Assembly (NCBI GenBank): GCA_045543655.1
Contig: JAZPXN010000044.1
Span: 1-49,996, forward strand
Source of the DNA: RGIG995 sp045543655
GTDB taxonomy: Bacteria > Bacillota > Clostridia > Oscillospirales > UBA644
Length of the DNA: 49,996 bases
Direction of reading: 5' to 3'
Shown here: positions 28,383 to 37,223 of the stretch, piece by piece
Layout: the number at the start of each line of letters is the position of its first letter
Numbering within the stretch: the stretch's first letter is position 1
Program-made: the position numbers and the translations under genes
Notes under the pieces: model-generated
Databases searched by the model: none
Seen by the model: only the letters and a program-made list of their open reading frames with translations
What the model was told of the DNA's origin: nothing

Positions 28383-29927
28383 ATGGTAGCAAAGGTGTGC
28401 GCCGTAGGATTGAACGGCATCGACGGATACGCGGTGGAGACCGAAGCGGATTTCCGGATGGGGGAAAAGAAATCGGTCATCGGCATCGTGGGTCTGCCGG
28501 ACACGGCCATGAAGGAGGCCCGGGATCGGATCTCCATGGCGGTGGTGAATTCGGGCTTTCTTCTGCCCGAAGCGGACTACGTCCTGAACCTTGCCCCGGC
28601 GGACGTGCGCAAGGAAGGCTCCTGGTACGATCTTTCCATGGTGCTGGCCCTGTTGGCTGCCACGGGACAGATCTCCCCTCTGCCGAAGACGGCGGCCTTC
28701 CTGGGAGAAGTGGCCCTTTCGGGAGAACTGCGCCCCTGCGCCGGCATCCTTCCGGCGGCCCTGGCGGCGGTAGAGCTGGGCTTTACCGATCTGTTCGTGC
28801 CGAAGCAGAATGCAAAAGAGGCGGCCTCCGCCAAGGGGATCCGGGTCTTCGGTATCTCGTCGGTGCGGGAGCTGTGCGATGCGCTGGCGGGGATCGGTCC
28901 AAAGCCGGTGCCTCATCCGCCGGTGACCGCCGATTCGGAGGACGTACCCAAGGAATACGAGGTAGACTTTGCCGAGGTCTGCGGTCAGCAGGGAGCGAAA
29001 CGGGCGCTGGAGATCGCCGCGGCGGGGGGACATAATATTTTGATGATCGGCCCTCCGGGGACGGGGAAAAGTATGCTTGCAAAGCGGCTCCCCACCATTC
29101 TGCCGGCCCTGTCCGACGCGGAAATGCTGGAAACGGCCAAGATCCGCTCGGTGGCGGGGAAGCTGGATTTCAATCAACCTCTGTCGGCGGTGCGTCCCTT
29201 TGCGTCGCCCCATCACAACATTACCGTTCAGGGCATGGCCGGAGGCGGAAGCATTCCAAAGCCGGGAGAAATCTCTCTGGCCCACAACGGGATTCTGTTT
29301 CTGGATGAATTGCCGGAATTTTCAAAGCCGGTATTGGAGGCCCTGCGCCAGCCCTTGGAGGATGGGAAGGTAACCATCTCCCGGGCGGCGAAATCCCTGA
29401 CCTATCCGGCCTCCTTTCAATTGGTCTGCGCCATGAATCCCTGCCCCTGCGGATATTTTGGGCATCCCACCCGGAAATGCACCTGCGGGCCGCAAGGGGT
29501 CAGCCGGTATCTGGCCAAGATCTCCGGGCCTATGCTGGATCGCATCGATCTGCAGATCGAGCTGCCACCGGTACAATATATCGACGTGACCAAGCCGGAC
29601 GCCTCGGCGGAATCCTCGGCGGTGATCCGGAAGCGGGTCGAAGAAGCCCGGGCAATACAGCGCAAGCGGTTTGCCGGATCCTCCACCGAATGCAACGCCC
29701 ACGCAACCCCGGCGCAGATCCGGGACTCCTTCTTCCTTTCGCAGGAAGCGGACGATGCCCTGCGGACGATTTTCGACCGGTTGGGGCTGTCCATGCGGGC
29801 GCGGGATAAGATCCTGAAGGTGGCCCGCACCATTGCGGATCTGGATCACAGCGAAACCATCCGTCCCGAGCACGTCTCCGAGGCCTCTTTTTACCGGTCG
29901 CTGGATAAAAAATATTGGATCCGCTGA
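28383..29927 (+). CDS. comM: YifB/ComM-family Mg-chelatase-like AAA+ ATPase
   Basis: 514 aa, usual family length. An N-terminal Lon-like fold domain (ADFRMGEKKSVIGIVGLPDTAMKEARDRI) is followed by the AAA+ module: Walker A GPPGTGKS, Walker B LFLDELPEF, a cysteine cluster MNPCPCGYFGHPTRKCTC, and the C-terminal Mg_chelatase_C helices. ComM is a hexameric helicase that drives branch migration during natural transformation. Orthologues are widespread, so this alone does not prove competence. ATG at 28383 is chosen because the conserved MVAKVCAVGLNGIDG begins there; the frame's earlier ATG adds non-conserved residues. It ends in a repeat island. Confidence 0.93.
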   Translation: MVAKVCAVGLNGIDGYAVETEADFRMGEKKSVIGIVGLPDTAMKEARDRISMAVVNSGFLLPEADYVLNLAPADVRKEGSWYDLSMVLALLAATGQISPLPKTAAFLGEVALSGELRPCAGILPAALAAVELGFTDLFVPKQNAKEAASAKGIRVFGISSVRELCDALAGIGPKPVPHPPVTADSEDVPKEYEVDFAEVCGQQGAKRALEIAAAGGHNILMIGPPGTGKSMLAKRLPTILPALSDAEMLETAKIRSVAGKLDFNQPLSAVRPFASPHHNITVQGMAGGGSIPKPGEISLAHNGILFLDELPEFSKPVLEALRQPLEDGKVTISRAAKSLTYPASFQLVCAMNPCPCGYFGHPTRKCTCGPQGVSRYLAKISGPMLDRIDLQIELPPVQYIDVTKPDASAESSAVIRKRVEEARAIQRKRFAGSSTECNAHATPAQIRDSFFLSQEADDALRTIFDRLGLSMRARDKILKVARTIADLDHSETIRPEHVSEASFYRSLDKKYWIR

Positions 29928-29937
29928 GGGAACGGGG

Positions 29938-30266
29938 GAAACGGTGTACTTTCCTTTCGCGAGAAAGGAAAGTACCAAAGGAAAGCGGAGGCGGACGAAA
30001 TTCTTTCGTCCGGAGTTCAGCAGGGAAAGGCCTCTCGCCGCAAGGCGAACATCACTTTTCTCCGAAAAACTTCACTGCAAAGCAACTTCACTTGCCGCAG
30101 GCAAACTTCACCGGGATTCGGGGAGAACGGCGTACTTTCCTTTCGCGAGAAAGGAAAGCACCAAAGGAAAGCGGAGGCCGGCGCAATACTTGCGCCGGGA
30201 GGTTATAAGGGATAATCTCTCGCCGGAACGGCGAACGTCACTTTTCTCCGAAATGCTTCACTACAA
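29938..30266 (+). repeat. Repeat island after comM (two tandem module sets)
   Basis: Two sets lie in the same orientation. Palindrome modules are at about 29942-30008 (GTACTTTCCTTTC arms; second hairpin GGACGAA/TTCGTCC) and 30130-30200 (second hairpin CCGGCGCAA/TTGCGCCGG). Each is followed by a mini-hairpin string (30030-30118 and 30215-30265). The change of the second hairpin between the two sets keeps full pairing. Confidence 0.85.
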
Positions 30267-30378
30267 AGGAACAAGACGGGGGCGAGGCCATGGTCTCCGG
30301 TTCACAAAAGTTTCGTTTCCTTTGACAAAATTCGGAACGATTGAGGCCGAATTGTTCAAAAAGAGTTTGCAAAGATCC

Positions 30379-30467
30379 TGTGGATAACTCCCGGTTTTTT
30401 CAAGGATTTCTGTGGATAACTCTGTGGATTGGGTGGAAAAACCCGTTAAGATTCGCCTTTTTCCACA
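30379..30467. promoter_or_regulatory. DnaA-box-like cluster upstream of murE
   Basis: Exact consensus boxes TGTGGATAA occur at 30379-30387 and 30411-30419, with TGTGGATTG at 30423-30431 and an opposed TTTTCCACA at 30459-30467. The surroundings (30300-30540) are unique and AT-rich, unlike the repeat island beside it. The arrangement is typical of DnaA-binding regions. Neither dnaA nor dnaN is in the window, so this may be a titration or regulatory cluster, or an origin placed away from dnaA. Confidence 0.6.
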
Positions 30468-30543
30468 GTTCATAACTATTTCGAAAAAAATTCGCAATCT
30501 TCGACACCGTTGACATTTTCGTGAAATAAAAGGATCAAAAAAA

Positions 30544-32019
30544 ATGAATCTTTCCGAAATTCGTATGCTCCTGACCCGGGAAGGGTTACTGAAAAAAGAC
30601 GCCGTCACAGACGGAGATTTCGTGCCCTCGGCCATCGGGTGCGACTCCAAATCCGCGCTCCCCGGAATGCTGTTTTTCTGCAAGGGGGTTCGGTTCAAGG
30701 GTCAATATCTGGCCGACGCCGCAGCGCTTGGAGCCGCCGCCTATCTCTCCGAAACCGAATATCCGGAGGTGGACCTGCCCCATTTTCTGGTCACCGACGT
30801 GCGCAAGGCCATGCCCCTCATCGCCCGGGAATTTTACGGTCGGCCGGACGCGAAATATCCTCTGGTGGGCATCACCGGCACGAAAGGAAAGACCTCCTGC
30901 GCCTATCAGCTGGGAGCGATCTTCGACGAAGCCTTTGCCGGACAATACGGCATTATTTCCACCAACGAGGCTCTGTCCTGCGGTCAGCCCCGGAAGAAAA
31001 GCGGAACCACTCCGGAGGCGCTGGATCTCTACGCCCTGCTTCACGGCTTTGCCCGGGACGGCGCGAAGGCCGCGGTCATGGAGGTTTCCTCCCAGGGGCT
31101 GCAATACGACCGGGTGACGGGGGTGGAATTTGCGGCGGGGATCTATCTGAATCTTTCCCCCGACCACATCTCCCCCACGGAGCATAAGGATTTTGAAGAA
31201 TACAAGACTGCCAAAAAGAAGATGCTGACCCTGTGCCGGGTAGGTGTGGTGAATCTCGACGACCCCCACGCCGCCGATATGCTGGCCGCCGCAACCTGCC
31301 CCGTAATCAAAACCGTTTCCCTCACCGACCCCACCGCCGACTATTACGCCGACGGGATCTGTCTGACCGAAGAGGGACTTGCCTTCACCGTCAACGGCAC
31401 CGATCTGAACGGCCTTGCGGTGACCCTGAAGATGGCGGGGGAATTCAATATTTCCAACGCCCTCTGCGCCATTGCCGCCGCCCGCGCCGTGGGAATCGGC
31501 GAAGACGCCATCCTGCGGGGACTTGGGAAAGCCACGGTAAAGGGACGCATGGAGCAATTCACCCTGGGCGGGGTTTCGGTCATCGTGGACTACGCCCACA
31601 ACGGCCTTTCCTTCGAAAAGGTATTTGATTACGCCGACCGGTTCCATCCCGATGCCCGGAAGACCGTGGTCTACGGTTGCCCCGGAAACAAGGCCCTCGA
31701 CCGCCGCACGGAGATGTCCGACGTAGCGGGGCGGCGCGCCGATTATATCGTGCTCACCGACGACGACCCGGCAGACGAGGACCCCGACGCCATCATGGAC
31801 GAGGCAGAGGTGATGCTGAAGCATTACGGCGCCGACTATATCCGCATTCACGACCGACGGGAGGCCATCGCCTACGCCCTGAGCCAATGCCGGCCGGGAG
31901 ATCTGCTGTTATTGTTGGGCAAGGGTCACGAGACCGAGCAGACCGTCCGGGGAACCTCGGTGCCCTACGGAGGCGACCGGCTTTGCGCCGAAGAAGCCTT
32001 TGCCGCCACGGTCGTCTGA
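30544..32019 (+). CDS. murE: MurE-type UDP-MurNAc-tripeptide ligase
   Basis: 491 aa Mur ligase. Domain 1 has the CDSKSALPGMLFFCKG motif. The ATP-binding loop is GITGTKGKTSCAYQLG. The VMEVSSQGLQYDRV, NLSPDHISPTEH, VDYAHN and LLGKGHE motifs follow in order. It adds the third amino acid to the peptidoglycan stem. The specificity site, DNPR in meso-diaminopimelate enzymes, here reads DDDPADEDP, closer to the DNPA-type lysine-adding enzymes. The substrate may be L-lysine or another residue, or this may be a second MurE-like paralogue (inference). RBS is AAAAGGATC. It follows the DnaA-box cluster and is 21 bp before the next gene, suggesting a five-gene operon. Confidence 0.88.
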   Translation: MNLSEIRMLLTREGLLKKDAVTDGDFVPSAIGCDSKSALPGMLFFCKGVRFKGQYLADAAALGAAAYLSETEYPEVDLPHFLVTDVRKAMPLIAREFYGRPDAKYPLVGITGTKGKTSCAYQLGAIFDEAFAGQYGIISTNEALSCGQPRKKSGTTPEALDLYALLHGFARDGAKAAVMEVSSQGLQYDRVTGVEFAAGIYLNLSPDHISPTEHKDFEEYKTAKKKMLTLCRVGVVNLDDPHAADMLAAATCPVIKTVSLTDPTADYYADGICLTEEGLAFTVNGTDLNGLAVTLKMAGEFNISNALCAIAAARAVGIGEDAILRGLGKATVKGRMEQFTLGGVSVIVDYAHNGLSFEKVFDYADRFHPDARKTVVYGCPGNKALDRRTEMSDVAGRRADYIVLTDDDPADEDPDAIMDEAEVMLKHYGADYIRIHDRREAIAYALSQCRPGDLLLLLGKGHETEQTVRGTSVPYGGDRLCAEEAFAATVV

Positions 32020-32040
32020 GAAAACGAAAGGAGATTCATC

Positions 32041-33036
32041 ATGCCGAACGAGCCCTATGAGACCGATGCCGTAAATCTGCCGGAAGAAAAGAAGCCGGAA
32101 AACGGTACCTACGAAGAATTCGATATTTCTTCTTTCGATTTCACCATTGCCGATCCGGGAGATCAGGGGGAATACGCCTCCACGCCGGAAGCGTCCGAGG
32201 CAGACGCCAAGCAGGCCGACGATCCCCCGAAGAAAAAGAAGAAATTTTCCCTGTCTGCCCTTTCCGAGGCGATTTCCGAAAAAGCGGAAAAGCTGATGGA
32301 GGAATCCCCCCGGGAAGAAAGACCGAAAAAAGAAAAGATCAAAAAAGAAAAATCCCCAAAAATCCGGCAGGAGTCTTCCGAATTCCCCGGGGAGCGGGAG
32401 GAACCGCAATCCGCGCCGAAAACGCGGAAGGAGGAGCGGCGGAAAATCGATCTGAGCGCCTTCCGTCTGCCCTTTACCAGGGAATCCTTGCCCCGGATCT
32501 GCCGGCGGTGGCTCCGGTACGCTCTGCGCCCGGCAGCACTGTATGAAAACATCACCGAATCCTACTGGCCCATGTTTCTGGCGGGGGTCGGCGTCTATTT
32601 TGCCGCCTTTTATCTGCTGATCGGTCTGGATTGGTATTTTGCCGATCTGGTCTCGGCGGGACGGCTCTGGGCGATCATGGGAGTCGGGCTGCTGGTAGGC
32701 GGCGTGGCGTCCACGACCTTTGCGGCGGGGGCCCAGGGATTGTCTCTGATCTGCCGGAAGGAGCGGATCCGTCCCTTCCGGATGTTCGCCTCCCTGGCGG
32801 GGGCCTGCGTATATCCCTCGTCTCTGCTGATTCTCGGCTTTCTGCTCCGGATCGTTTTTCCCATTTCGGTGTCCATGTCCTTCGGCGTCGTCAGCCTTTT
32901 GTGGGTCGTCGGAAACGTTCTGGAGGTACTGCGGGAGCAGTTCGGAGAGAAGCATTTATTCAAAAGCGTAGTCCTGACGGTGCTTTGGGCCTTCCTGCTC
33001 TTCGCCGTGATGACCTTGACCTTTACTCTGAAATAA
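32041..33036 (+). CDS. Membrane protein with long charged N-terminal region, unknown
   Basis: 331 aa. Residues 1-145 are hydrophilic and probably disordered, first acidic then strongly Lys/Glu-rich with KKKKK and KEKIKKEK runs. Residues 150-330 hold about five membrane segments (starting near 178, 213, 255, 278 and 312), reminiscent of Yip1-type proteins, but I cannot assign the family. Strong GAAAGGAG ribosome site. Second gene in the murE-linked cluster; the following gene begins 13 bp later. Confidence 0.75.
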   Translation: MPNEPYETDAVNLPEEKKPENGTYEEFDISSFDFTIADPGDQGEYASTPEASEADAKQADDPPKKKKKFSLSALSEAISEKAEKLMEESPREERPKKEKIKKEKSPKIRQESSEFPGEREEPQSAPKTRKEERRKIDLSAFRLPFTRESLPRICRRWLRYALRPAALYENITESYWPMFLAGVGVYFAAFYLLIGLDWYFADLVSAGRLWAIMGVGLLVGGVASTTFAAGAQGLSLICRKERIRPFRMFASLAGACVYPSSLLILGFLLRIVFPISVSMSFGVVSLLWVVGNVLEVLREQFGEKHLFKSVVLTVLWAFLLFAVMTLTFTLK

Positions 33037-33049
33037 GGAGGGCTGACCG

Positions 33050-33460
33050 ATGAAATTCGACCGTTTTACCATCGTTGGGATCCTTTGCGCCCTGCCTTAC
33101 CTTATTTTCGGCGTGGTGCTGGCCGATTCCGACGCCGTGAGCATCCTCGCCTATCTGATCCTGACCATTGCCCTGACGGGGGTGGAGGTGACGCTCTACG
33201 ACATGATGCTTTCCTCCCGGCGGCGCAACTGGCTCTACCGGGTGCCCTTCTCCACCTTGTTTCTGCTGGTGCAGTTCTGCCTCGGCTGGAACGTAATGAT
33301 CCCCTTCTACGTTATGGGGCAGTTCGCCATGGGCGTTGCCACCACCAAGGACCGCTTTGAGCATATGCCCAAGCTCCGCGCCGCCAAACCCATGGTCATC
33401 TCCCTGGGAGCGTCGGTGGTCTATCTTCTGATCGCTCTGATCACGGGGGTAAACGCATGA
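33050..33460 (+). CDS. Small four-helix membrane protein, unknown
   Basis: 136 aa with four hydrophobic segments (about 7-25, 30-50, 62-92 and 112-133) joined by short basic loops (SSRRRNW, KDRFEHMPKLRAAK). Family not recognised. Its stop overlaps the start of the cysteine-rich protein gene by 4 bp (ATGA), so the two are probably translated together and may form a complex. Confidence 0.75.
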   Translation: MKFDRFTIVGILCALPYLIFGVVLADSDAVSILAYLILTIALTGVEVTLYDMMLSSRRRNWLYRVPFSTLFLLVQFCLGWNVMIPFYVMGQFAMGVATTKDRFEHMPKLRAAKPMVISLGASVVYLLIALITGVNA

Positions 33461-34620
33461 AAAAGAAGCTTTTGACCTTGATTCTGACCCTTGTGGCGGT
33501 CGTTGCGCTGTCTCTGCCCGCCCTTGCCTCGGCCTACGACGGGCTGTGCGGCTGCGGACGGGAATTTTCCCGGACGGAAACCAAGGAGCATATGATCTAC
33601 GACTGTCTCGGTTGCGGACGGAACTATTCCTCCTGCGTCTGCAAAACCTGCTGGTGCGGGGAGGGGCTGACCCGAACGACCCTGGAGGACGGGACGGAAA
33701 TTCTGTCCTGCCGAGGGTGCGGCCTTCCCTGTGAGGACTGCATCTGCCGGGATCGCTCCTATTACGACGCCCTTCAGGGCGTGGAGCAGGGACTGACGGG
33801 GGAAGAAATTCCAAACCCCAACAACGGAGCCGTCATCGCCCTTGCGACCCTTCTGCCCTTCGGCGGATTTTTGGGGCTGTATTTTACCGTATACCGCCGC
33901 CGCTCCTCCACCCGGAACCGGAAGGACCGGATCCCGGCCCTGGAAAAGGAGCTGGACGCCATTGACCGGGAGCCCGACGCCCGACGCCGCTACGAGCTGG
34001 CCAAAAACCGGGAGGAGGCAAAGCGGGACGGGGATCCCCGGATCGTGGATCGGGAAGGAAAGGCCCTCTGCATCCGCAGAAACGAGCTTTTGGCCGACGT
34101 GGTGGAGGAGGATCTGATCCGGGAAACGGTGGCCGAAACGCTACGGAATTGCGCCGCGGTGAACAAATTCGGTCTCTGCGGCTCGGTGGAGACCGCCGAC
34201 CGGCTTTGGGATTCCAAAACGAAGGATTTTTCCGCCGACCGGGAAGAGATCGCCGGGGAAACGCCTGCGGAATTTTTAGTAAAATGGGCGACGAAGGACC
34301 CCTCCATTGCCCTGTTTGAGATCGTCAAGCCTCTGAACGGTCGGGAGGGGAATCTGAATCTCCGGCCCCTGTTCATCACCCGGGTAGGGAACCGGATTTT
34401 CGGGAAAAAGCCCTTGATGAACCATAAAACCGACCCCTCTACCGAGGAAGAGCGGCGGCAAACCATTGCCCGGCTGGTGCCCGGCGGGGACGTGGAACGG
34501 CTGCTGCGTCTGGACGAGGAGCCGGGAGAATCCCTGACGGCCCCTGCGGGATTGCCCGACGAAGCTCCCTCCAGACGGATCGGAGAGAAAAACCGTTTTC
34601 CGGGAGGTATCACGGAATGA
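33457..34620 (+). CDS. Exported cysteine-rich single-pass membrane protein, unknown
   Basis: 387 aa. A signal peptide (1-26) precedes a short outer domain with 13 cysteines (residues ~30-105) in repeating C-x-C and C-x2-C patterns: CGCG, CLGCG, CVCKTCWC and CRGCGLPCEDCIC. This looks like a rubredoxin- or zinc-ribbon-like knuckle array, odd for a surface location. One membrane segment (about 126-147) and a charged inner domain of ~235 residues follow, including a coiled-coil-prone Arg/Glu stretch. The family is not recognised. It overlaps both neighbours by 4 bp. It could be a metal-binding or redox sensor passing a signal across the membrane (inference). Confidence 0.75.
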   Translation: MKKKLLTLILTLVAVVALSLPALASAYDGLCGCGREFSRTETKEHMIYDCLGCGRNYSSCVCKTCWCGEGLTRTTLEDGTEILSCRGCGLPCEDCICRDRSYYDALQGVEQGLTGEEIPNPNNGAVIALATLLPFGGFLGLYFTVYRRRSSTRNRKDRIPALEKELDAIDREPDARRRYELAKNREEAKRDGDPRIVDREGKALCIRRNELLADVVEEDLIRETVAETLRNCAAVNKFGLCGSVETADRLWDSKTKDFSADREEIAGETPAEFLVKWATKDPSIALFEIVKPLNGREGNLNLRPLFITRVGNRIFGKKPLMNHKTDPSTEEERRQTIARLVPGGDVERLLRLDEEPGESLTAPAGLPDEAPSRRIGEKNRFPGGITE

Positions 34621-35501
34621 GATATCTGTATTCAACGAAGGAACTGCTGACGGTCCTGCGGTCTTCCGACCTGGAGGCGACCCCCGCTTCTCCCTTTCGG
34701 GCGATTTTGACCGTAAATTACGAAGAAGAAAAGATCTCCCTGACCGAGGATCAGCGATTGCTCTGCGCCTTTGCTCTGACCCCGGAGCGCACCCTGATGA
34801 TGGGCCGCCATTCTTCGGTGGACGGGGAATTGTATCTGCTGAATATCGGCCCTATGTGGTATCTGTATACCTGGCTGGAGGGGAAGGACGTTCACGTATT
34901 CGAGGCCTACTTCGACCGTCCCCGGCTGCTGAAGCTGCTGAACCGGAATTTCTGCGGCCAGTATCGGCCGGATTTCGGCGCCTACACCCATCTGGATCTG
35001 CGGCTGACGAAGGGAGAATACGTGGCGTGGAATCTGATCCGGGTGCTGCACGCCTTCCGGGCCCGCACCAAGGATTCGGGCATCAACGCCCCCTTCCTTG
35101 CCGACGATCTGAAAAACGGAGATCTGGCCCTGTATCTGCGGAATTATCTGGACGAGCTGGGCCTGCCCTCCCTTTCGGCGGCCGTGGACCGGATCATGGA
35201 CGAAAAGCATCACGCCATTCTGGAAAACGCCCTGCGGGGACTGGAGGAAAAGGGGATTCTGACCCCGGATATCGCAGGGGCAAACAACGAAAGCGCCTAC
35301 CGTCTGACCCGAACGGCCATGGAACGGCTGGACGACGGAATGCTGCTGGACACGGTGCGCTTCGCCGACCGCACCGACCCGGAAAAGATCCGGGAGATTC
35401 TGTTCTGCCTGCGGCGGGACGGGGTCCTTGCCCTGATCCCCACCTTCGACGGCGTGGCCCTGCGCACCTTCGACGAGTTCCCCTGGGGAGAATTGATTTA
35501 A
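34617..35501 (+). CDS. Cytoplasmic protein, unknown function
   Basis: 294 aa without membrane segments or signal. The N-terminal half looks like a mixed alpha/beta domain (TLMMGRHSSVDGELYLLNIGPMWYLYTWLEGKDVHVFEAYFDRPRL is conserved-looking) and the C-terminal half is helical with a winged-helix feel (ALRGLEEKGILTPD). Not recognised. Last gene of the murE-linked cluster, translationally coupled (ATGA overlap) to the cysteine-rich membrane protein, with which it may interact. A repeat island starts 15 bp after the stop. Confidence 0.75.
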   Translation: MRYLYSTKELLTVLRSSDLEATPASPFRAILTVNYEEEKISLTEDQRLLCAFALTPERTLMMGRHSSVDGELYLLNIGPMWYLYTWLEGKDVHVFEAYFDRPRLLKLLNRNFCGQYRPDFGAYTHLDLRLTKGEYVAWNLIRVLHAFRARTKDSGINAPFLADDLKNGDLALYLRNYLDELGLPSLSAAVDRIMDEKHHAILENALRGLEEKGILTPDIAGANNESAYRLTRTAMERLDDGMLLDTVRFADRTDPEKIREILFCLRRDGVLALIPTFDGVALRTFDEFPWGELI

Positions 35502-35511
35502 GGGGGGGGGG

Positions 35512-36150
35512 AAGCGGTGTTCTTTTTCTTTCACGAGAAAAAAGTGAGACCCGAAAAAGTCAAGTCGCAGACGCCGATCTTTTTCGATGGTCGACACTTT
35601 TGCCGTAGCTGAAAAAGAACCAAAAAGAAAGCGAAGGCCAACGCAATACTTGCGTTGGAGCTGGGCAGGGGTCCCCCTCTCACCGTAAGGCGAACTTCCC
35701 TTGCAGAAGGCAAACTTCACTGTACAACAACTTCACTTTCCGAAGGAAAACATCACCGATTTCGGGAAACGGGAAGTTTCATTTGCGCCGGAGAAACCCC
35801 ATCCGTCAAAAATCTGCGATTTTTGCCACCTTCCCCCTCGCATGGCGCTCCGGAGAAGGCAGGGTTTCGTGCGCCGCTCCTTGAGGGATGATTCACACCT
35901 GCCGATAACCACAAACCAGGAGCAGAAGCGGCGGTCAATCCCTTCCGTCACGGCGGCCGGACACGCCGCGCCACCTCCCCTTACTAAGGGGAGGCAGGAC
36001 GATTACGCAACGCTTTTTAATATTGCGCATTACACTTTGAAAAATTAGAAAAGTATCATTTGCGCAAGAACGATCCCTCCACCGCAAGCGCCTCCCTGCA
36101 CGGGGGAGGGAAACGTAGCGGCCATCCACGGGGGAGGCAATGGGCGCAGA
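35512..36150 (+). repeat. Structured repeat island after the murE-linked cluster
   Basis: A two-palindrome module (35515-35662; second hairpin CAACGCAA/TTGCGTTG) is interrupted by the ~70-bp element B. A degenerate mini-hairpin string (35685-35770), where TTTCC-gaa-GGAAA replaces TTGCC-gaa-GGCAA, follows, then double-hairpin modules near 35935-35998 and 36070-36145. No gene seen. The final 60 bp before 36210 are unique sequence with a GAGAGG ribosome site. Confidence 0.75.
35541..35610 (+). mobile_element. ~70-bp structured element, copy B
   Basis: AAAGTGAGACCCG to GCCGTAGCT. It splits the right arm of the host palindrome, which would otherwise read through from GAGAAA to GAAAAAGAACC. Internal pairings are as in copy A. 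Confidence 0.65.
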
Positions 36151-36209
36151 GATCTCACCCCGGCGAAATACGATAAATACGTAATCTACACACGATCGAG
36201 AGGCTTTTT

Positions 36210-37208
36210 ATGAGCGAAATTTATTCTTCTCCCCATCGGGGAGCCACCCACGTGGACGTAATCCCGGAGGACAGGTACGACGAGATCATGGTAAACACGG
36301 TAGAACCTCTGCTGCAGCGTTGCCGCAACAAGGGTTTTCTGGCCATCGTCCGGGGGATGCGGCTTCATTACGAATATTATCTCTGCTCCGATCCCGTAGG
36401 GGCGGTGGTGATCTGCCACGGCTTTACGGAATCGGCGGAGAAATACCGGGAAATGGCCTATTATTTCCTGCAGGCCGGGTATTCGGTCTTCGTCTACGAT
36501 CAGCGGGGACACGGACGGTCTCACCGGAGCGTGAGCAATCCCTGTCTGGTGCACGCCGTCAAGTTTCAGGATTACGTGGACGATCTGGAGCTGTTTATCA
36601 AGCGCGTCGTCCGGCCGAACGCCGTCAATCTGCCCCTGTATCTTTTCGGCCATTCCATGGGAGGCGCGGTTTCGGGGATGTATCTGTCCCAATATCCCGT
36701 GACCTTCCGGCGGGCGGTGCTGAACGCCCCCATGATTGCCGCAAAAACCGCCAACGTACCGGGATTTTTGGCAGAATGGATGTCCTTCTTCCTTTGTCTT
36801 ACGGGCAACGGGAAAAAGCGGGTGCTGGATTATCCGGACTTTGACGAGGACGCACCCTTTGAAGCCAGCGCCGGGACCTCGCCGGAGCGGTTTTCCTATT
36901 ATCACCAGAAGCGGATCCACTATCGCCATCTGCGGACGTCGGCCCCCACCTACGGCTGGCTTTTGCAGGCCCTTGGCGTGACCCGGTGGCTGCTGAACAA
37001 GGGGCATTGCGCCACGGTACAGGCGCCGGTGCTGCTGTTCCAGGCGGAAAAGGACGATTTCGTCCATCCGAAGCCCCAGGCAAGATACGTGGCCCGCATC
37101 CCCCACGGGGAATTGGTTTTTATCCCCGAGTCCAAGCACGAAATTTTCCTGTCGGAGAACAGGGTTCTTCAGCCCTATCTGGATCGGATTTTAACTTTTT
37201 TTGCATAA
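36210..37208 (+). CDS. Alpha/beta hydrolase, lysophospholipase/S33-type
   Basis: 332 aa. An oxyanion-side motif VVICHGFTES and the GHGRSH loop are followed by the nucleophile elbow GHSMGG (Ser near residue 150), the acid in QAEKDDFVHPKPQ and the histidine in PESKHEIFLSE. This is the serine aminopeptidase/monoacylglycerol lipase-like layout, with a lid segment of ~90 residues. No signal peptide, so a cytoplasmic or membrane-associated lipase or esterase. 15 bp upstream of metF, perhaps co-transcribed by chance of packing. Substrate unknown. Confidence 0.88.
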   Translation: MSEIYSSPHRGATHVDVIPEDRYDEIMVNTVEPLLQRCRNKGFLAIVRGMRLHYEYYLCSDPVGAVVICHGFTESAEKYREMAYYFLQAGYSVFVYDQRGHGRSHRSVSNPCLVHAVKFQDYVDDLELFIKRVVRPNAVNLPLYLFGHSMGGAVSGMYLSQYPVTFRRAVLNAPMIAAKTANVPGFLAEWMSFFLCLTGNGKKRVLDYPDFDEDAPFEASAGTSPERFSYYHQKRIHYRHLRTSAPTYGWLLQALGVTRWLLNKGHCATVQAPVLLFQAEKDDFVHPKPQARYVARIPHGELVFIPESKHEIFLSENRVLQPYLDRILTFFA

Positions 37209-37223
37209 TAAGGAAGTATTTTT

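Noticed and set aside
37209..37223. SAM or cobalamin riboswitch before metF/metH
   Set aside because: The gap before metF is only 15 bp and before metH 9 bp; nothing riboswitch-like is seen upstream of 36210.
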